DNA from: JAYWFX01 sp043778575
GTDB lineage: Bacteria; Patescibacteriota; JACMRA01
Direction: 5' to 3'
Assembly (NCBI GenBank): GCA_043778575.1
Contig: JAYWFX010000076.1
Location: 1 to 19,179, forward strand
Length of the DNA stretch: 19,179 bases
Below are positions 1 through 6,384 of this stretch, piece by piece (positions within the stretch are counted from its first letter, which is position 1; each line of letters begins with the position of its first letter). The notes under the pieces are model-generated. The model had not been told where the DNA came from. It ran no database searches and was given only the letters and a program-made list of their open reading frames with translations. Position numbers and translations under genes: made by a program.

Positions 1-409
1 AGGTACCAGTCTCTGGATTATAGTTTGGTAAATCTTTGTAGCTGTGGATATATGTGGAAGCGATAGGAACTACTTGTTCTTCGTGACTACAAGCCAATGC
101 ATACTCACTTTTGGTTTGAGATTTTAGCTTGAAGAGAATATCTACATTGTCCCATCTACTTGCTTTTAGCCACCACTCTTTTGGATGTAAACTGTTCATG
201 AGCATTTCCTGACCTCCAATTGAGTTCATATTCTTTCGGACAATATTTTCTATCTTTCCAAGGACACGTAATCCCAATGGTAGATAACTATACACTCCAG
301 CCATAGTTTTATGCACAAAACCTGCTCTGATAAGTAGTTGTGCATTCTTACTAGTTTCATCGCTTGGGATGTCTTTTGTTGTTTTGGTAAAGAGCGTAGA
401 ATAGCGCAT
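1..409 (-). CDS. proS: Prolyl-tRNA synthetase, N-terminal part (runs off the window)
   Basis: Class II aminoacyl-tRNA synthetase that charges tRNA-Pro in the cytoplasm. The 136 codons present cover the start of the catalytic core. Near residues 25-45 is LLIRAGFVHKTMAGVYSYLP, close to the bacterial ProRS signature LLLRAGFIRQ..AGIYSYLP. It is followed by the motif 1 region (about 45-75) and by CSHEEQVVPIAS, the beginning of motif 2 (usually PTHEE). The start is the ATG at 407-409. A good -10 hexamer (TATACT on the minus strand, 417-422) lies 7 nt upstream, so the mRNA may be leaderless. There is no Shine-Dalgarno sequence. It lies downstream of the proB-like gene on the same strand, with 53 bp between them. 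The C-terminal half, including motif 3 and the anticodon-binding domain, is outside the window. Confidence 0.93.
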   Translation of the reverse strand, partial: MRYSTLFTKTTKDIPSDETSKNAQLLIRAGFVHKTMAGVYSYLPLGLRVLGKIENIVRKNMNSIGGQEMLMNSLHPKEWWLKASRWDNVDILFKLKSQTKSEYALACSHEEQVVPIASTYIHSYKDLPNYNPETGT

Positions 410-416
410 AGGATTT

Positions 417-422
417 AGTATA
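417..422 (-). promoter_or_regulatory. -10 element of the proS promoter
   Basis: On the minus strand TATACT ends 7 nt before the proS ATG. The -35 is weak; a CTCATA-like hexamer lies about 18 nt upstream. The position matches the -10 to ATG distance of several other promoters in this window and suggests transcription starts at or next to the start codon. Confidence 0.5.
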
Positions 423-462
423 AATTTAAAGTAATATGATTATGAGTTATGGGTTTGGTCAA

Positions 463-1296
463 CTAATGAATCAAGTCCCTTCTTCTTTCAAAACAATATT
501 CTCTATTTTGTTCTTTAGTAAGTCTCCTGCTAAGAAAATGTGTTCCAGTAATTCCTTCATTTCGATACATATGATCATACAATCTTGCTAATTGATCAAG
601 ACCTGTAATAACAGAATCCAAACCATCTTTTTGAAGAAGTCGTGCAGATTTTACTTTTTCACTCATGCCTCCAGTACCGCCATCTGAATTTTCTTTAAAA
701 TCAAGAGTGCGAGTATCAAACCCCCTGTCAACGGTAGTTATGAGGGTTTGAGATGTTTTTCCAAAATCACTAAACAGTCCTCCAGATTCTGTAATAAAGA
801 AGGTTTTTTCTGCTCCTAATCGTTTACCTAAATATTGGGCAAGTTCGTCATTATGAGTAAAATCAAGTCTATCCCCAAAAAAATGGTAATCTTGATTTAT
901 GAGTGCTATATTGCGCTGGCTTGCTCTCAAATGAAGTAATATGGAATGATAATGATTTTGATTGTTTGAATCAACTTGACTCCTATCTCGTCTAAGGAGA
1001 AATTGTTTGGTAATGTTTGCACCAGAGTGTGTGTGAAAGTGTGTGTGTATTTTTGATTGACCGATGGCAAGTGCTTCTTTGTATTTTTCTTTATCCGTTT
1101 GTCGAAGTGATTCCAATAGAAGTTGCTGACCTTTCTCATCCGATCTTGCAAGTGTTTTAGCTCCCGATACGATACATACCAGCCGGAAAACAATCTGAGG
1201 ATTCCCTTGATTGTTGTAGTTGAGAATATAAATGTGTAAGTCTTCTAGTAAATTCAGTTGAGATTGTGCCGTTTTGTATAACAGTGTTTGTTCCAA
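463..1296 (-). CDS. proB: Divergent glutamate 5-kinase-like amino acid kinase (ProB family, no PUA domain)
   Basis: Amino acid kinase fold protein. ProB phosphorylates the gamma-carboxylate of glutamate as the first step of proline synthesis. Landmarks align along the whole length: Lys8 in LLYKTAQSQL corresponds to the catalytic Lys of KVGSSxL; IVSGAK (43-47) to VSSGA; GQ at 79-80; LINQD (132-136) to the NEND loop; FTHND (146-150) to FGDND; GGTGGMSEK (206-214) to the TGGM.TK nucleotide loop. Its 277 residues match a catalytic domain without the C-terminal PUA domain found in many ProB proteins. Oddities are the missing Gly of the KxGS loop, GD changed to TH in the FGDND motif, and a His/Thr-rich stretch (HTHFHTH, 84-90). 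The start is TTG at 1294-1296; no ATG or GTG lies between it and an upstream in-frame stop. Position next to proS suggests a proline theme, but no proA is present. The family is fairly sure, activity is not. Confidence 0.7.
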   Translation of the reverse strand: MEQTLLYKTAQSQLNLLEDLHIYILNYNNQGNPQIVFRLVCIVSGAKTLARSDEKGQQLLLESLRQTDKEKYKEALAIGQSKIHTHFHTHSGANITKQFLLRRDRSQVDSNNQNHYHSILLHLRASQRNIALINQDYHFFGDRLDFTHNDELAQYLGKRLGAEKTFFITESGGLFSDFGKTSQTLITTVDRGFDTRTLDFKENSDGGTGGMSEKVKSARLLQKDGLDSVITGLDQLARLYDHMYRNEGITGTHFLSRRLTKEQNREYCFERRRDLIH

Positions 1297-1354
1297 ATTT
1301 GAGTATGATTAGTTTCGTTTTGAGCATATGTATAAGTTAAATAATTAACCCAAT

Positions 1355-1385
1355 AAAAAATCCCCTTTGAGTTGAGTCATCGGGG
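1355..1385 (-). terminator. Second terminator-like hairpin of the proB-like leader
   Basis: On the minus strand CCCC (1385-1382) pairs with GGGG (1365-1362), followed by A and six T (1360-1355). The 16-nt loop contains ACTCAAA, complementary to TTTGAGT in the 3' arm of hairpin 1 (1440-1434), so the two hairpins could interact. An outer CCAATAA/TTATTGG pairing (about 1408-1402 with 1356-1350) could enclose the structure. The stem is short, so termination is uncertain. Confidence 0.4.
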
Positions 1386-1421
1386 TATGGTCTGAGCAGG
1401 GTTATTGGATTATAAATTTAC

Positions 1422-1455
1422 AAACAAAAACCTACTCAAACCAGAATGGGAGTAG
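1422..1455 (-). terminator. Intrinsic terminator or attenuator hairpin 1 of the proB-like leader
   Basis: On the minus strand CTACTC (1455-1450) pairs with GAGTAG (1437-1432). An inner CCA/TGG pairing is separated from the outer stem by a TTT bulge, and GTTTTTGTTT follows. It is about 70 nt downstream of umuC and could end umuDC transcripts. It is also about 35 nt inside the transcript from the promoter at 1494-1522 and overlaps the end of the possible leader ORF. Confidence 0.6.
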
Positions 1456-1486
1456 AGATTGGATTTGTAAAAATACTCTTGGTCAT
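1436..1486 (-). CDS. Possible leader peptide of 16 residues upstream of the proB-like gene
   Basis: A short ORF encodes MTKSIFTNPISTPILV and ends in TGA. Its ATG sits 7 nt after the -10 element, the same distance as at umuD, pheT, proS and the trp leader peptide, so it may be translated as a leaderless message. Its last codons overlap the 3' arm of an intrinsic-terminator-like hairpin, a layout expected when translation controls termination. It has two proline codons (CCA, CCC) but also Ile, Thr and Leu/Val, so the amino acid sensed, if any, is uncertain. Nothing but context supports translation. The alternative is a short non-coding RNA from promoter to terminator. Confidence 0.4.
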   Translation of the reverse strand: MTKSIFTNPISTPILV

Positions 1487-1493
1487 TTGTCGT

Positions 1494-1522
1494 ATAATAG
1501 CAGAAAACAATCTACAAGTCAA
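1494..1522 (-). promoter_or_regulatory. Strong sigma70-like promoter directed toward the proB-like gene
   Basis: On the minus strand TTGACT (1517-1522), a 17-nt spacer and TATTAT (1494-1499) form a near-consensus promoter just downstream of the umuC stop. The predicted start is about 1486-1488, exactly at an ATG (1484-1486) that opens a 16-codon ORF. It should drive the leader region and then the proB-like gene. Confidence 0.75.
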
Positions 1523-1523
1523 A

Positions 1524-2804
1524 TTATCTTACAACAAGCAGCTCATTCCAGGAAGTCGTAAACTGATTAGATCGCTTGTTTGCCTTGCCTTGCCAATGCT
1601 GAGGAGAGATTAGTATGGCTGGTTGAATTGTGGCTGAACCAAAGCGATTGTTAAGCGTATCTACTACGGACATAAGTTTTTTCTTCCTGTTGTTTTTTAT
1701 GTCCTCATCAGATGAAGTAAAAAGACTTCTTTGAATTTCTATTTGTGGTATAATGTGCCAAGCGACCACTCCAGCTTTTTTATATTTGTATTTTGATTCG
1801 TACATCTTTTCTAAAGTATCTAGGGCTTTGTTAATCATGTCAGAGGTGTTATTGGTTGGTTCGTTCATTTCTATAACTTCAGATAAAAACCTATAATTAA
1901 CTCGATCAAATCGGCTTGTCACAATAAAAATCATTAGTTTCAATGCTTTGGTATCTTGATCTCTAAGTTTTTTAGCAACACTGGAAACGTGATAAGCTAT
2001 AGCTTCCCGAAGCTGTGTAATGTCATTTATCGATGTGTTAAAGGATCGGGTTGATGTAATACTTTTTTTGGTGTCAGGGAACTCATCTAATTCAAAGTTG
2101 GTTATACTGTTAAGCTCATTTTGTGTTCTGAGACCCATTATACCCATAGAACTTTGGATAAGTCCTCGCTGGGCATATTTAAAATCTTTCGCTGTAAACA
2201 CACCACCGTCACGCATTTTTATGCTGCTTTTTCTACCCACACCCCAAATATCTGATACATCAACTTTTTGCAGAAAAATATCAATATATGGATGGCTTGT
2301 CAGATTCAGAACACCCTTGTAAAGATTTACGGATTTTTCATCATTTTTAGCAATTTCGCTAGCTAGTTTTGACAGTGTTTTAGTTTCAGCTATACCAATT
2401 GATACTGGGATTCCAACAGCTTTTTGTATGAGTTTTTTTAATTCATAACCACTATGTAGAACACCTTTTGGAGATAGATGTGAGAGATTCAAAAAAGCCT
2501 CATCAATAGAATATATTTCAATCTCGTTGGTAAACTCACTGAGGGTTTGCATGATGCGGTTGCTGATATCTCCATAAAGCTGAAAATTTCCAGAGAAAAC
2601 CCAAACTGAATGCTTTTTGATAAGATCCTCTATTTTAAAGTAGGGTTCTCCCATTTTGATTCCTAAAGATTTTGCTTCATTGCTGCGTGCTATAATACAC
2701 CCATCATTGTTTGACAACACAATAACGGGTTTGTTCGATAAGCTGGGATTAAATAGCCTCTCACAAGAAACAAAAAAGTTATTACAATCGACCAAAGCAA
2801 TCAT
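1524..2804 (-). CDS. umuC: Y-family DNA polymerase, UmuC (Pol V catalytic subunit)
   Basis: Error-prone translesion polymerase, normally activated by processed UmuD and RecA. Its 426 residues match the usual UmuC length (about 420). The active site is intact: Asp6 in ALVDCNNFF and Asp101-Glu102 in YSIDEAF. SNNDGCIIARS (31-41), GEPYFK (52-57) and the SGNFQLYGD stretch (71-79) are characteristic of UmuC rather than DinB. The HhH region carries DIWGVGRKS, and the C-terminal half is a little-finger domain. The gene begins 13 bp after the umuD stop, so the two are cotranscribed in the standard umuDC order. The start ATG has no Shine-Dalgarno sequence. SOS-type control is inferred from the UmuD partner; no lexA or recA is in the window. 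Confidence 0.95.
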   Translation of the reverse strand: MIALVDCNNFFVSCERLFNPSLSNKPVIVLSNNDGCIIARSNEAKSLGIKMGEPYFKIEDLIKKHSVWVFSGNFQLYGDISNRIMQTLSEFTNEIEIYSIDEAFLNLSHLSPKGVLHSGYELKKLIQKAVGIPVSIGIAETKTLSKLASEIAKNDEKSVNLYKGVLNLTSHPYIDIFLQKVDVSDIWGVGRKSSIKMRDGGVFTAKDFKYAQRGLIQSSMGIMGLRTQNELNSITNFELDEFPDTKKSITSTRSFNTSINDITQLREAIAYHVSSVAKKLRDQDTKALKLMIFIVTSRFDRVNYRFLSEVIEMNEPTNNTSDMINKALDTLEKMYESKYKYKKAGVVAWHIIPQIEIQRSLFTSSDEDIKNNRKKKLMSVVDTLNNRFGSATIQPAILISPQHWQGKANKRSNQFTTSWNELLVVR

Positions 2805-2816
2805 ATACGAAACTTA

Positions 2817-3251
2817 TTAGAAAGACTGATGAATTGTAAAAGTAACCACACCCCAGATCTGAAAATCCATACTTTCTACAATATTGATTGGCTGATAGTT
2901 TGAGTTTTCAGGGAAAAGAGTAATTTGTTGTTGACCATTTTTTAGTTGAGTTATAGAGAGTCTTTTTAAGGTAAATTCGCCATCAATTACTGCTAATACT
3001 ATATGATTATGTTTGGCATCAAGTATGCGATCTACCACAACTATATCTCCTGAATAAATTCCTGATCCTTTCATGGAGTCTCCTTCTACTTTGACAAAGA
3101 ATGTGCTGTGTGGGTGTTTGATGATGTATTCGTTTAGATCAAGTTTTTTATTTGAATAACCCTCAGCTGGAGAGGGGAAACCAGCATGAACAAACGATTC
3201 AAAGTATGGTATAGGCTGAGAGGTGGATATCTTTGGTGTAATAATCTTCAT
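2817..3251 (-). CDS. umuD: UmuD-type S24 autopeptidase, translesion polymerase subunit
   Basis: LexA/UmuD-type serine peptidase that, after RecA-stimulated self-cleavage, forms UmuD' and activates UmuC. The 144 residues match UmuD (about 140) and lack an HTH domain, so this is not LexA. The cleavage site is Ala23-Gly24 in HAGFPSPAEGY, an Ala-Gly bond as in LexA where E. coli UmuD has Cys-Gly. The catalytic dyad is Ser59 in EGDSMKGSGI and Lys96 in DGEFTLKRL. The start ATG (3249-3251) is 7 nt downstream of a -10-like TAGATA (3259-3264), consistent with a leaderless message, and there is no Shine-Dalgarno sequence. It is the first gene of the umuDC pair. Overlapping palindromes about 56-72 bp upstream are candidate operators. 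Confidence 0.95.
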   Translation of the reverse strand: MKIITPKISTSQPIPYFESFVHAGFPSPAEGYSNKKLDLNEYIIKHPHSTFFVKVEGDSMKGSGIYSGDIVVVDRILDAKHNHIVLAVIDGEFTLKRLSITQLKNGQQQITLFPENSNYQPINIVESMDFQIWGVVTFTIHQSF

Positions 3252-3258
3252 ACAGCAC

Positions 3259-3264
3259 TATCTA
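3259..3264 (-). promoter_or_regulatory. -10 element of the umuDC promoter
   Basis: On the minus strand TAGATA ends 7 nt before the umuD ATG. A weak -35 (TTTCAA) lies 18 nt upstream. A weak -35 would fit a regulated promoter, but that is only a guess. Confidence 0.45.
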
Positions 3265-3306
3265 AAACATACTTTTGAAAAATTGAAAACACCACGACTA
3301 AGAGAA

Positions 3307-3323
3307 ACTAGCTAGTCTAGACT
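3307..3323. promoter_or_regulatory. Two overlapping 10-bp palindromes upstream of umuDC, candidate operator
   Basis: ACTAGCTAGT (3307-3316) and AGTCTAGACT (3314-3323) are both perfect palindromes and share three bases. They lie in the 108-bp gap between efp and umuD, 56-72 bp upstream of the umuD start. Palindromic dyads are typical of repressor sites, and umuDC operons are usually under LexA-type control. Neither matches a known SOS box that I recall, so binding is conjecture. Confidence 0.35.
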
Positions 3324-3359
3324 CGGTATATTCAGATTATTGTTGTCACAAGTGAACAG

Positions 3360-3929
3360 TTATTTCCCTAAATACCTCTCTACATACTCATCTTCGACAG
3401 TGTTTATCAGAATTTTGTCACCAGTTTTAATGAAGGCTGGTACCATCATCTCTTTACCTGTTTCTAGTGTGGCTGGTTTGAGAACTCCACTACTTGTGTT
3501 TCCTTTGGCTACATCATCAGCTGTCTGAGTAATTTCGTAAAAGATCTTGATTGGGAGATCTACTGAGATTGGTTCTTCGTTGAAATACAGGACTTCTACC
3601 TCTAAACCCTCTTTCAAATACCCGACTTTATCATCCAAAACACTAATTGGTAGTTCAATTGTTTCGTAGCTTTCTGATGTCATAAAACTCAATTGATCAC
3701 CATTTTGGTATAAAAACGAGGCCTTTTCTTTTCGTATCTCTGCTTCATCTACTGAATCGTTGGTTTTAAATGTGTATTGAAGTGCAGCTCCTGAGGTAAG
3801 ACTCTTCATGATACATTTTTTAGTCGGTTTACGCATTTGGCACTTCATAAAATCACACTTGGTAATGATACATGGCTGATTATTGTACACCACGACCTTG
3901 CCCAGTTTTATATCTGAAAAATCTAGCAT
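3360..3929 (-). CDS. efp: Translation elongation factor P with non-canonical loop tip
   Basis: EF-P binds ribosomes between the P and E sites and relieves stalling at consecutive prolines. The 189-residue length matches the family (about 185-190). The N-terminal KOW-like domain (1-65) is followed by two OB-like domains. The C-terminal part has GVLKPATLETGKEMMVPAFIK (about 148-168), matching the usual G.KPATLETG...VP.FI, and ends EDEYVERYLGK. In the N-terminal loop the E. coli segment FVKPGKG, whose Lys34 is beta-lysylated, aligns without gaps to FMKCQMR. The tip is therefore Met32, flanked by Arg33 and Lys34. Known modification systems use Lys or Arg at the tip, so this EF-P probably acts unmodified or is modified differently. 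A near-consensus promoter sits 9 nt before the ATG. Nothing in the window encodes EpmA/B, EarP or a similar modifier. Confidence 0.93.
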   Translation of the reverse strand: MLDFSDIKLGKVVVYNNQPCIITKCDFMKCQMRKPTKKCIMKSLTSGAALQYTFKTNDSVDEAEIRKEKASFLYQNGDQLSFMTSESYETIELPISVLDDKVGYLKEGLEVEVLYFNEEPISVDLPIKIFYEITQTADDVAKGNTSSGVLKPATLETGKEMMVPAFIKTGDKILINTVEDEYVERYLGK

Positions 3930-3930
3930 A

Positions 3931-3961
3931 TTGACAAGCTAATACTTTGGTGGCTCATTCT
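3931..3961 (+). promoter_or_regulatory. Candidate promoter of the small membrane protein gene
   Basis: TTGACA (3931-3936) is a perfect -35. A weak -10, CATTCT (3956-3961), follows after 19 nt and ends 9 nt before the ATG at 3971. It lies within the efp promoter on the opposite strand, so the two start sites could interfere. Confidence 0.4.
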
Positions 3962-3967
3962 AGTCAA
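3939..3967 (-). promoter_or_regulatory. efp promoter
   Basis: On the minus strand TTGACT (3962-3967), a 17-nt spacer and TATTAG (3939-3944) end 9 nt before the efp ATG (3927-3929). The leader would be at most 2-3 nt. The elements overlap those of the divergent membrane-protein gene. Confidence 0.75.
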
Positions 3968-3970
3968 GCT

Positions 3971-4354
3971 ATGAAGAACACCGTAATACATTATACTTTA
4001 GGACTACAAAGAATTTTGCTCATTATGTGTGGTCTCAGTTTTGTATCTATTTTAGGGGTTGTGGTGTATCTTGACCCATATCAAAGCAGTTTGTATGTTT
4101 GGGCATTTCTGGTGCTATTTTTTGTTTTTCTGAGTACTTGTCTTAGCCTTTCCTCCTTTCTTTGGTTCTTTACTATAAAAAAGATTATTTTGACTATTCG
4201 CGAAGTAAACCGTCTTGTTTATCAAAGTAGTGTGAGTAGTGGAGTTCTGATTTTGTTGATGGTTATGAAACAGGTTAATCAGTTTAGTTTGTGGACGGTA
4301 GGTTTTGTACTACTCGGTTATGCTTGCTATCAGTTGTGGATTATGAGTGAATGA
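3971..4354 (+). CDS. Small four-helix membrane protein of unknown function
   Basis: The 127-residue product has about four hydrophobic segments. One spans roughly residues 14-34 (ILLIMCGLSFVSILGVVVYL), one about 40-65 (VWAFLVLFFVFLSTCLSLSSF), and two more form a C-terminal hairpin, with a basic stretch (KKIILTIREVNR) between the pairs. I do not recognise a named family. The helix-DP-helix pattern followed by a short R/K loop and two more helices resembles small membrane proteins I associate with Patescibacteria genomes, but no function is known to me. I chose ATG 3971 over TTG 3947 and GTG 3950 because the earlier starts fall inside the TTGACA promoter and the region lacks a Shine-Dalgarno sequence. 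It is divergent from efp and followed by a 259-bp gap before RNase Y. Confidence 0.7.
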   Translation: MKNTVIHYTLGLQRILLIMCGLSFVSILGVVVYLDPYQSSLYVWAFLVLFFVFLSTCLSLSSFLWFFTIKKIILTIREVNRLVYQSSVSSGVLILLMVMKQVNQFSLWTVGFVLLGYACYQLWIMSE

Positions 4355-4613
4355 GGCTGTAAATGTAAGCAAAAATAAACTTAAAAAAAATACAAAAAAG
4401 TCTTTGACAAAATATTCATCCTAAAGTATCGGTCGATCAGACCCAAAAATAGACCAAAACCGCATTCACGACAGTCAGGATAGACACTAGGTCACAGGTG
4501 ATACTGTAAAAAGATCCATTCATAATTTCACGAACACCTCCTAAAATGAACATAAAATCTCTTGAAGGTATCTTTTTCCTCAACTGCTAGACGATAGTAT
4601 CTACATTTACTGA
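4355..4613. other. Intergenic region with orphan promoter, hairpin and a possible tiny antisense ORF
   Basis: This 259-bp stretch has no conserved gene that I recognise. On the plus strand TTGACA (4404-4409), a 17-nt spacer and TATCGG (4427-4432) would start an RNA near 4439. That RNA can fold ACAGT (4471-4475) with ACTGT (4503-4507) around CACT (4485-4488) and GGTG (4497-4500). No start codon lies near its 5' end and no clear terminator precedes RNase Y, so it may be a long rny leader or a separate RNA. On the minus strand an ORF of 28 codons (4437-4523) has AGGAGG upstream (4537-4542). Close to RNase Y, TATCTA (about 4599-4604) could be its own -10. Confidence 0.4.
4437..4523 (-). CDS. Possible 28-residue hydrophobic peptide (weak candidate)
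   Basis: The minus-strand ORF runs from ATG (4521-4523) to TGA (4437-4439). The product begins MNGSFYSITCD and continues with a hydrophobic stretch ending VLVYFWV, enough for one membrane helix. A perfect AGGAGG lies 13 nt upstream, longer than the usual 5-9 nt spacing, in a window where almost no gene uses such a site. The upstream promoter is weak. A plus-strand promoter at 4404-4432 would make an RNA antisense to the whole ORF, the arrangement of type I toxin-antitoxin pairs. There is no homology argument; chance is a real alternative. Confidence 0.2.
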   Translation of the reverse strand: MNGSFYSITCDLVSILTVVNAVLVYFWV

Positions 4614-6368
4614 GTGGCTGCATTATTGAATCATTTATTTGAACAATTAATTATGCCATCACAACTATTTGAAATTCTCAGTTTCCTGCTTGCACTTACT
4701 ACAGGATCACTGTTTTACTTGTATACCAAAACTAAAAACTCCAAGCCTAATGGTTTTACACAAGATGAATTTGATCAAAAGCTTAGCGTATCGCTAGATA
4801 AATCACGTCAGGAAATCATCGCACAAAAAAACCAACAACTCGAAGAGACCAAGGCAGAACTCAAGCAAAACTTTAGTGAGCGACTTGCCTCTACTCGAGA
4901 AGATCTAGATCACAAAAATGAACTGATTGTGGAAAAGCTTAAGCTTCAAGCTAAAAACGATTTACAGGAGGAGGAGCGAGCAATGAGAAAGCGACTGCTG
5001 GAACTCCAAGAAAACATAGACAAGAAAGAGAGCAATCTCGAACTCAAACTCGAAAAAGTAGCCAATGATAAAGCCGGAATAGAAAAGTATAAAGAGGATC
5101 TAAGAGCGATAAAAGATGATTTACTTAATAAAAAACACTTATTTGAAGATTCCCAAGCTCAGTTCGAAATAGAAAAAGAAGAGCAAATTGGTCGTATAGC
5201 TAGACTTTCACCAGAGGAAGCCAGAAAGGCTGTACTAGATGTTGCTAAAGAGCAGATGGGTGGGGAGTTGCTGAATTGGCAGCAAAAGTACCTAGAAAGT
5301 GCTAGAGAAGAAGCAGGCATGCAGGCTCGAGAGGTGGTAGCTTTGGCTGTGCAACGTTGCTCATCTGAGGTGGCTAATGAGTTGACTATAACTACTGTAA
5401 AGCTCCAACAAGATGATGACAAAGGAAAGCTCATAGGAAAAGCTGGGCGTAATATTCAGTGGCTCGAAAAAACACTAGGCGTAGAGTTGGTGATAGACGA
5501 AACTCCAGGAGTTGTGACACTGTCAGGATTTAGCTCAGTTCGCAGACATATAGCTAAAAAGACACTTGAGAGACTCTTGGCTGATGGTCGTGTGCATCCA
5601 GCTAGTATCGAAGACCAATATGCAAAGGCTAAAGCTGAAATGGCACAAGAGATTGCAGATGCAGGTCAAGAAACTGTTAACGAGCTAGGTATTTATGATT
5701 TTCAACCCCAACTGATTCGTATTATTGGACGTCTAAAATTTAGGACGAGTTATGGTCAGAACATGATAAGACACAGCTTAGAAATGGCAAAATTAGCACG
5801 TTTGATAGCTGTTGAGATGAATGCTAGATTCCCAAACAGATCTAAACCAATTGATGTCGATGTTTGTGTAAAAGGAGCACTTCTGCATGATATAGGCAAG
5901 GCTGTTGACGAAGAAACTACACCAAAAGGTAATCATATTGATCTAGGTGAGCAGATTTGTGATAAATTCGGGTTAGATTGGCGTATTCGAAAGTGTGTTT
6001 CTAGTCATCATGATGAGAGTTATTATGATTCAGAGCACGGTTTTTGTATTGAGGCAGCAATTGTGGACGCTTGTGACAATATTTCTGGTGGCAGGATAGG
6101 TGCACGAAAAGAAACAGCAGAGGCGTATTTCCAGAGGATGACAGATTTAGAGAGGATTGCAGAGACAACTAGTGGAGTAACCAAGTCTTGGATTATGAGA
6201 GGGAGCAGGGAGTTGTGGGTGTTCTTTGATACAGAGTCAGTGAGTCCAGCCCAAATGCATACCATCACGAGAAAGATAGCTGATAGAATTCAAACAGAAG
6301 TCAGATACCCTGGCGAAATTAAAATAGTGGGACTATGGGAGGATAAAATCGTGGAGTACGCCATGTAG
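4614..6368 (+). CDS. rny: Ribonuclease Y
   Basis: Membrane-anchored endoribonuclease that starts bulk mRNA turnover in many bacteria lacking RNase E. The 584 residues follow the RNase Y plan. A transmembrane segment spans about 16-38, and a long charged coiled coil about 45-240. A KH domain (about 255-325) carries GKLIGKAGRNIQWLE. The HD phosphohydrolase domain has RHSLEMAKLA (386-395), the metal-binding pair in ALLHDIGKAVD (His425-Asp426) and SHHDE (464-468). The C-terminal TRKIADRIQTEVRYPGEIKI is typical. The start is taken as GTG 4614, since TATCTA about 9 nt upstream could be a -10, but ATG 4653 (residue 14) is also possible and is nearer to the membrane helix. It converges on pheT with 16 bp between stops. 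Confidence 0.96.
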   Translation: MAALLNHLFEQLIMPSQLFEILSFLLALTTGSLFYLYTKTKNSKPNGFTQDEFDQKLSVSLDKSRQEIIAQKNQQLEETKAELKQNFSERLASTREDLDHKNELIVEKLKLQAKNDLQEEERAMRKRLLELQENIDKKESNLELKLEKVANDKAGIEKYKEDLRAIKDDLLNKKHLFEDSQAQFEIEKEEQIGRIARLSPEEARKAVLDVAKEQMGGELLNWQQKYLESAREEAGMQAREVVALAVQRCSSEVANELTITTVKLQQDDDKGKLIGKAGRNIQWLEKTLGVELVIDETPGVVTLSGFSSVRRHIAKKTLERLLADGRVHPASIEDQYAKAKAEMAQEIADAGQETVNELGIYDFQPQLIRIIGRLKFRTSYGQNMIRHSLEMAKLARLIAVEMNARFPNRSKPIDVDVCVKGALLHDIGKAVDEETTPKGNHIDLGEQICDKFGLDWRIRKCVSSHHDESYYDSEHGFCIEAAIVDACDNISGGRIGARKETAEAYFQRMTDLERIAETTSGVTKSWIMRGSRELWVFFDTESVSPAQMHTITRKIADRIQTEVRYPGEIKIVGLWEDKIVEYAM

Positions 6369-6384
6369 GAGCTAATTCTCTATT

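Noticed and set aside
4963..4985. Strong AGGAGGAGG followed by an ATG inside rny, possible internal start
   Set aside because: The purine run is explained by consecutive Glu codons in the coiled coil, and starting there would remove the membrane anchor. It is most likely incidental.
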